DNA from: Xylanibacter ruminicola
Lineage (GTDB): Bacteria > Bacteroidota > Bacteroidia > Bacteroidales > Bacteroidaceae
Direction of reading: 5' to 3'
Assembly (NCBI RefSeq): GCF_900142525.1
Contig: NZ_FRBD01000014.1
Span: 62,001-126,000, forward strand
DNA: 64,000 bases
Shown here in pieces: positions 61,178 to 64,000 of this stretch (the first letter of the stretch is position 1; each line of letters opens with the position of its first letter). The position numbers and the translations under genes were made by a program. Under the pieces are notes generated by a model. It did not search any database and was not told where the DNA came from. It saw only the letters and a program-made list of their open reading frames with translations.

Positions 61178-61368
61178 CACGCAGTAACGCAGTAACGCAG
61201 TAACATTTGATTTTGTGATATTTGCCTCGAAAACTTTGCTCCAAAATTTTATATTATATATTATATTATAATATAATATATAATATAAATATAATATCTA
61301 ATATTTTCCTCCCCCAACCCTCCATAATCAATTTTTCTAATGTTACTGCGTTACTGCGTTACTGCGTG
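61178..61368. repeat. Iteron/AT-palindrome element, copy 2
   Basis: Left array: three exact copies of GCAGTAAC (61181-61204). Right array: three exact copies of the inverse, GTTACTGC (61342-61365). With three flanking bases on each side, the arms form a perfect 30-bp inverted repeat (61178-61207 with 61339-61368) around 131 bases. Inside lies a perfect 42-bp A/T-only palindrome (61248-61289). Same plan as 3685-3911 but with a different 8-mer. Confidence 0.85.
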
Positions 61369-61410
61369 TGAGCTCTTTTCTCACCCTAAAACCATTTTTT
61401 CTCCTTTTTA

Positions 61411-61442
61411 TTTGCGTATTTCGTAAATAATACCTATTTTTG
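61411..61442 (+). promoter_or_regulatory. Promoter of the restriction-helicase gene
   Basis: -33 TTTG at 61411-61414 and -7 TATTTTTG at 61435-61442, 20 bases apart. The ATG is about 300 bases further on, an unusually long leader for this genome segment. Confidence 0.6.
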
Positions 61443-61530
61443 CAGATGCATTGTGGCTTAGGCTGCTTTGCATTGACATCGTGGGTATATTGAATATTCG
61501 TATTCAATTCTGATGGTTCTACACCTAAAA

Positions 61531-61623
61531 ATGTCCGACCAACATTACGAAGAACCTAGGAATGTGAGTGCGTCTATGCTTCATAGGCGTGCCACTTCCT
61601 TTCATTTCTTCGTAAGGGTTTAA
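61531..61623 (+). CDS. Doubtful 30-codon leader peptide
   Basis: Open from ATG 61531 to TAA 61621-61623, within the leader of the restriction gene. Its first codons (MSDQHYEEP) lie on the upstream copy of the GTCCGACCAAC sequence. No family is recognised and no convincing ribosome binding site is seen. It could be a leader peptide or chance. Confidence 0.2.
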   Translation: MSDQHYEEPRNVSASMLHRRATSFHFFVRV

Positions 61624-61747
61624 ATCTTTGGTCGGACGCGAATTCCTGGGTGTGGAGATGTTAGAAAGTTGGTACGCTTTCTTTGTGCCCCAACGTCAAT
61701 TTACCTTTTTTGAACATAGAATTAGATTTTTAAAGCGTCCGACCAAC
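61533..61747. promoter_or_regulatory. Three GTCCGACCAA motifs in the restriction-gene leader
   Basis: Direct copies GTCCGACCAAC at 61533-61543 and 61737-61747, the second ending at the ATG (61749). One inverted copy, TTGGTCGGAC, lies at 61628-61637. The two direct copies continue with related sequence (GAAGAAYCTA). They could be operators, RNA pairing sites or traces of a small duplication. Confidence 0.5.
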
Positions 61748-61748
61748 T

Positions 61749-64000
61749 ATGCCGAAGAATCTATCCAAGGGGCAGTATGCCCAGGAGCCATCATTGTATG
61801 GCATCAGCGATATACTGACGGAAATCCGCCAGAAGTCAATTACTGAGAAAGAAAAGGGCACAGACTTTGAACGTCTGATGAAGCTCTGGTTTCTTACCGA
61901 TCCACGTTATGCCAACCTGCAACAGGTTTGGCTGTGGGAAGAATTTCCTGCCCGCAAGGACTTTGGTGGCAAAGACCTTGGTATAGACCTTGTAGCCCGC
62001 ACTGAAACAGGCGACTACTGGGCTATACAGTGTAAATGCTATGCCGAAGATGCGCAGATTTCGAAAGGCGCAGTAGATAGCTTCTTGGCTAATGCCAGTC
62101 GTACCTTTCTCGATCCCGAGACCTTCCAGACTCGAGAGTTCTCGAATCTGCTCTGGGTGCAGACTACCCGTAAGCGTTGGGGCGCTAATGCCGAAATGGC
62201 TATACAAGGACTTAGCAAGCCATTTAACCGCATATCGCTTTATGATTTAGAAATCTCAGCTGTTGACTGGGAGAAGCTCAAGGCTGGTCTTTATGGCGAT
62301 AACGCCAAACTGCCCGGCAAACAGCCCCGTCCACACCAGCTGGCGGCTATGTCGAAGGCCTACGAATACTTTGTAGAACAGGGCAACGAGCGTGGCAAAC
62401 TGATTATGGCTTGCGGTACAGGTAAAACCTATACCAGTCTTAAAATCATGGAACAGATGACAGATAAGGATGCCTTTGTTCTGTTTCTTGTGCCAAGTAT
62501 CGCGCTCTTAGGTCAAACGCTGAATGCATGGATGGCCGATAAACAGGATGATATGCGTGCCGTCTGCGTTTGCTCGGATGCCAAGGCGAGCAGAAAAATG
62601 GTTGATGCCGACGATGAGGATGCAAGCGTTATCGACTTGGCTGTGCCTGCCACGACTAATACCAAATCGATACTCAAGCAGCTGCAACAATATGGTAAGG
62701 AAGATTGTCGTACTGTTATTTTCTCTACCTATCAGAGTATTGATGTGGTGAAAGAGGCTATAGATATGTACGGTCGCGAGGTCGATCTGATTATCTGTGA
62801 CGAGGCGCATCGTACCACTGGCGTCATCCTGAAAGATAAAGCTGAAAGCAACTTTACTAAGATTCATAGCAACGACTTTATAGCATCCAAGCGTCGCTTG
62901 TATATGACAGCCACACCTCGCCTGTATAGTGCCAACGTAAAGGTAAAAGCCAAGGAGAATGAGAATGTTGATATTCTCTGCTCGATGGACTCAAAGGAGC
63001 TTTATGGCGAGGAATTCCACCGTCTGACCTTTAACGATGCAGTGAGCCAAGGCTTATTGGCTGATTATAAGGTATTGGTGCTGACTGTTAGTGAGGAAGA
63101 TATCCCGCAGAACATCCGTGAGAACATCAAGACCAGCTATAACTTTGCGTCGGATAAAGACAAACTCCATGAACTGAACTTCGACGATGCCACCAAGATT
63201 ATTGGCTGTATTAATGGTCTGTCTAAGCGTATAAAAGGCGATAATGGCGTAACCAAGGAACAAGACCCCATTATGATGAAACGCGCCGTGGCTTTCTGCC
63301 AGACCATCAATCCCACCAAGAGCAATCCTAACTACTCGTCAACCCAGTTGGCCAAATATTTCGGAACGATATGCGATGAGTATAAACAGACGATGTTTAA
63401 GGATGAACAGAAGGAAGTGGTAAACGTAAAAGCCAAGCATATTGATGGCTCAATGGATGCCAACACCCGTAACGAGTTGATAGCCTGGCTGAAACAGGAC
63501 GCCGAAGACCCACAGGAGTGCCGCGTGCTCTGCAATGTGCGTTGTTTGAGCGAGGGCGTAGATGTGCCAGCACTCGATGCTGTATTGTTCCTGTCGCCCC
63601 GAAACAGCGAGGTTGAGGTGGTACAGAGCGTAGGCCGCGTGATGCGAACCTTTGGCAAGGGTACCGACAAGGAAAAGAAGTATGGTTACATCATTATTCC
63701 TGTGATTGTGCCAAACGATGTTAAGCCCGAGGATGCGCTGAATGATAACGAGCGATTCAAGGTGGTGTGGACTATTCTTAATGCCTTGCGTTCGCACGAT
63801 GAAAACTTTAACGCTCATGTCAATCAGATTAATCTGAACAAGACGCGCCCACCAAAGATTACCGTGGCCCGTGTGCCTCGTGAAACATATGGACTAGGCT
63901 CAATGGCTGCTGAGGATGGGGCACAACAACTCGATAATGCAGAGGTTGCGCGCCAACTGGAGTTGCGTTTTGGTACGCTGCAAGATGGCATCTATGCCCG
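61749..64000 (+). CDS. Restriction endonuclease-helicase, probably Type ISP, N-terminal part
   Basis: The frame runs from ATG 61749 (a stop lies in frame just upstream) to the window edge, 750 residues. An Mrr-like nuclease domain comes first: GGKDLGIDLVA with Asp80, then WAIQCKCYAE with Gln94 and Lys96. A superfamily-2 helicase follows, with MACGTGKT (223-227), LIICDEAH (Asp351), YMTATPRLY and VVQSVGRVMR. An N-terminal Mrr nuclease followed by this helicase is the order of single-polypeptide Type ISP enzymes. In those, a methyltransferase and target-recognition domain would follow, but they lie outside the window. A stand-alone helicase-nuclease defence protein is the alternative. It cuts unmodified foreign DNA, driven by ATP-dependent translocation. 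Confidence 0.8.
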   Translation, partial: MPKNLSKGQYAQEPSLYGISDILTEIRQKSITEKEKGTDFERLMKLWFLTDPRYANLQQVWLWEEFPARKDFGGKDLGIDLVARTETGDYWAIQCKCYAEDAQISKGAVDSFLANASRTFLDPETFQTREFSNLLWVQTTRKRWGANAEMAIQGLSKPFNRISLYDLEISAVDWEKLKAGLYGDNAKLPGKQPRPHQLAAMSKAYEYFVEQGNERGKLIMACGTGKTYTSLKIMEQMTDKDAFVLFLVPSIALLGQTLNAWMADKQDDMRAVCVCSDAKASRKMVDADDEDASVIDLAVPATTNTKSILKQLQQYGKEDCRTVIFSTYQSIDVVKEAIDMYGREVDLIICDEAHRTTGVILKDKAESNFTKIHSNDFIASKRRLYMTATPRLYSANVKVKAKENENVDILCSMDSKELYGEEFHRLTFNDAVSQGLLADYKVLVLTVSEEDIPQNIRENIKTSYNFASDKDKLHELNFDDATKIIGCINGLSKRIKGDNGVTKEQDPIMMKRAVAFCQTINPTKSNPNYSSTQLAKYFGTICDEYKQTMFKDEQKEVVNVKAKHIDGSMDANTRNELIAWLKQDAEDPQECRVLCNVRCLSEGVDVPALDAVLFLSPRNSEVEVVQSVGRVMRTFGKGTDKEKKYGYIIIPVIVPNDVKPEDALNDNERFKVVWTILNALRSHDENFNAHVNQINLNKTRPPKITVARVPRETYGLGSMAAEDGAQQLDNAEVARQLELRFGTLQDGIYA

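Larger units (their letters stand above)
60968..61748. other. 781-bp region between HU-like gene and restriction gene
   Basis: Contains the leftward promoter, palindromic element 2 (61178-61368), a rightward promoter (61411-61442), and a ~300-base leader with three copies of GTCCGACCAA. Apart from a doubtful 30-codon frame at 61531-61623, no gene is supported. Confidence 0.75.

Noticed and set aside
61628-61846. 72-codon frame overlapping the start of the restriction gene
   Set aside because: Its second half overlaps the real gene in another frame. It starts at TTG, and no family or binding site is visible.

Overview
The window looks like a chromosome segment of a gut or rumen Prevotella/Segatella-type Bacteroidota. 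The evidence is a SusC/SusD pair with a hybrid two-component regulator, a nuo operon of the NuoEFG-less type with fused nuoCD, an UpxY-led capsule locus, and promoters built on the Bacteroidota -33 TTTG / -7 TAnnTTTG pattern. That pattern is repeated ahead of most transcription units here, often with exactly 20 bases between the two boxes.

Layout. 1-3.3 kb: start of a probable MscS-type channel, a BadF-type sugar kinase and two uncharacterised membrane proteins. 3.3-4.2 kb: gene-free, with an unusual palindromic element. 4.2-11.9 kb: a beta-mannan cluster (GH5 and GH26 mannanases, CE7 esterase, GH130 phosphorylase, GPH symporter, AGE-type 2-epimerase). Together these can cut mannan outside, import mannobiose, epimerise it to mannosylglucose and phosphorolyse that to mannose-1-phosphate and glucose. 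12.0-13.5 kb: alkaline phosphatase. 13.5-23.7 kb: nuoA-B-CD-H-I-J-K-L-M-N. 23.8-42.8 kb: a rhamnogalacturonan-I utilisation locus (GH106, GH105, GH2, CE12, SusC, SusD, HTCS regulator, PL11). 42.9-43.7 kb: a lipocalin-like lipoprotein. 44.4-60.0 kb: a capsule/exopolysaccharide locus (UpxY, Wza-like exporter, chain-length protein, polymerase, flippase, acetyltransferase, WbsX-like and GT4 transferases, heparinase-like protein, WecB, WecC, initiating sugar transferase). 60.0-61.7 kb: a TolC fragment, a tiny 'smalll'-family peptide gene, an HU-like gene and a second copy of the palindromic element. 61.7-64.0 kb: the first part of a large restriction-helicase protein, probably of Type ISP.

The most unusual features are not ordinary genes. 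(1) Two unlinked intergenic regions (3.7-3.9 and 61.2-61.4 kb) share one architecture: convergent arrays of 8-base repeats flank a perfect A/T-only palindrome, and the whole lies between divergent promoters. (2) The capsule locus is bracketed by a 267-bp direct duplication carrying the small peptide gene and the very end of the HU-like gene, so it could be gained or lost by homologous recombination. (3) Short tandem heptamers sit on the start and stop codons of the CE7 gene, beside the first duplication copy, and in frame inside the PL11 lyase.

Limits: everything is read by eye. Family names rest on motif recognition, and promoters on pattern matching. The first and last genes run off the window. 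No tRNA, rRNA, CRISPR array, transposase or integrase was seen.
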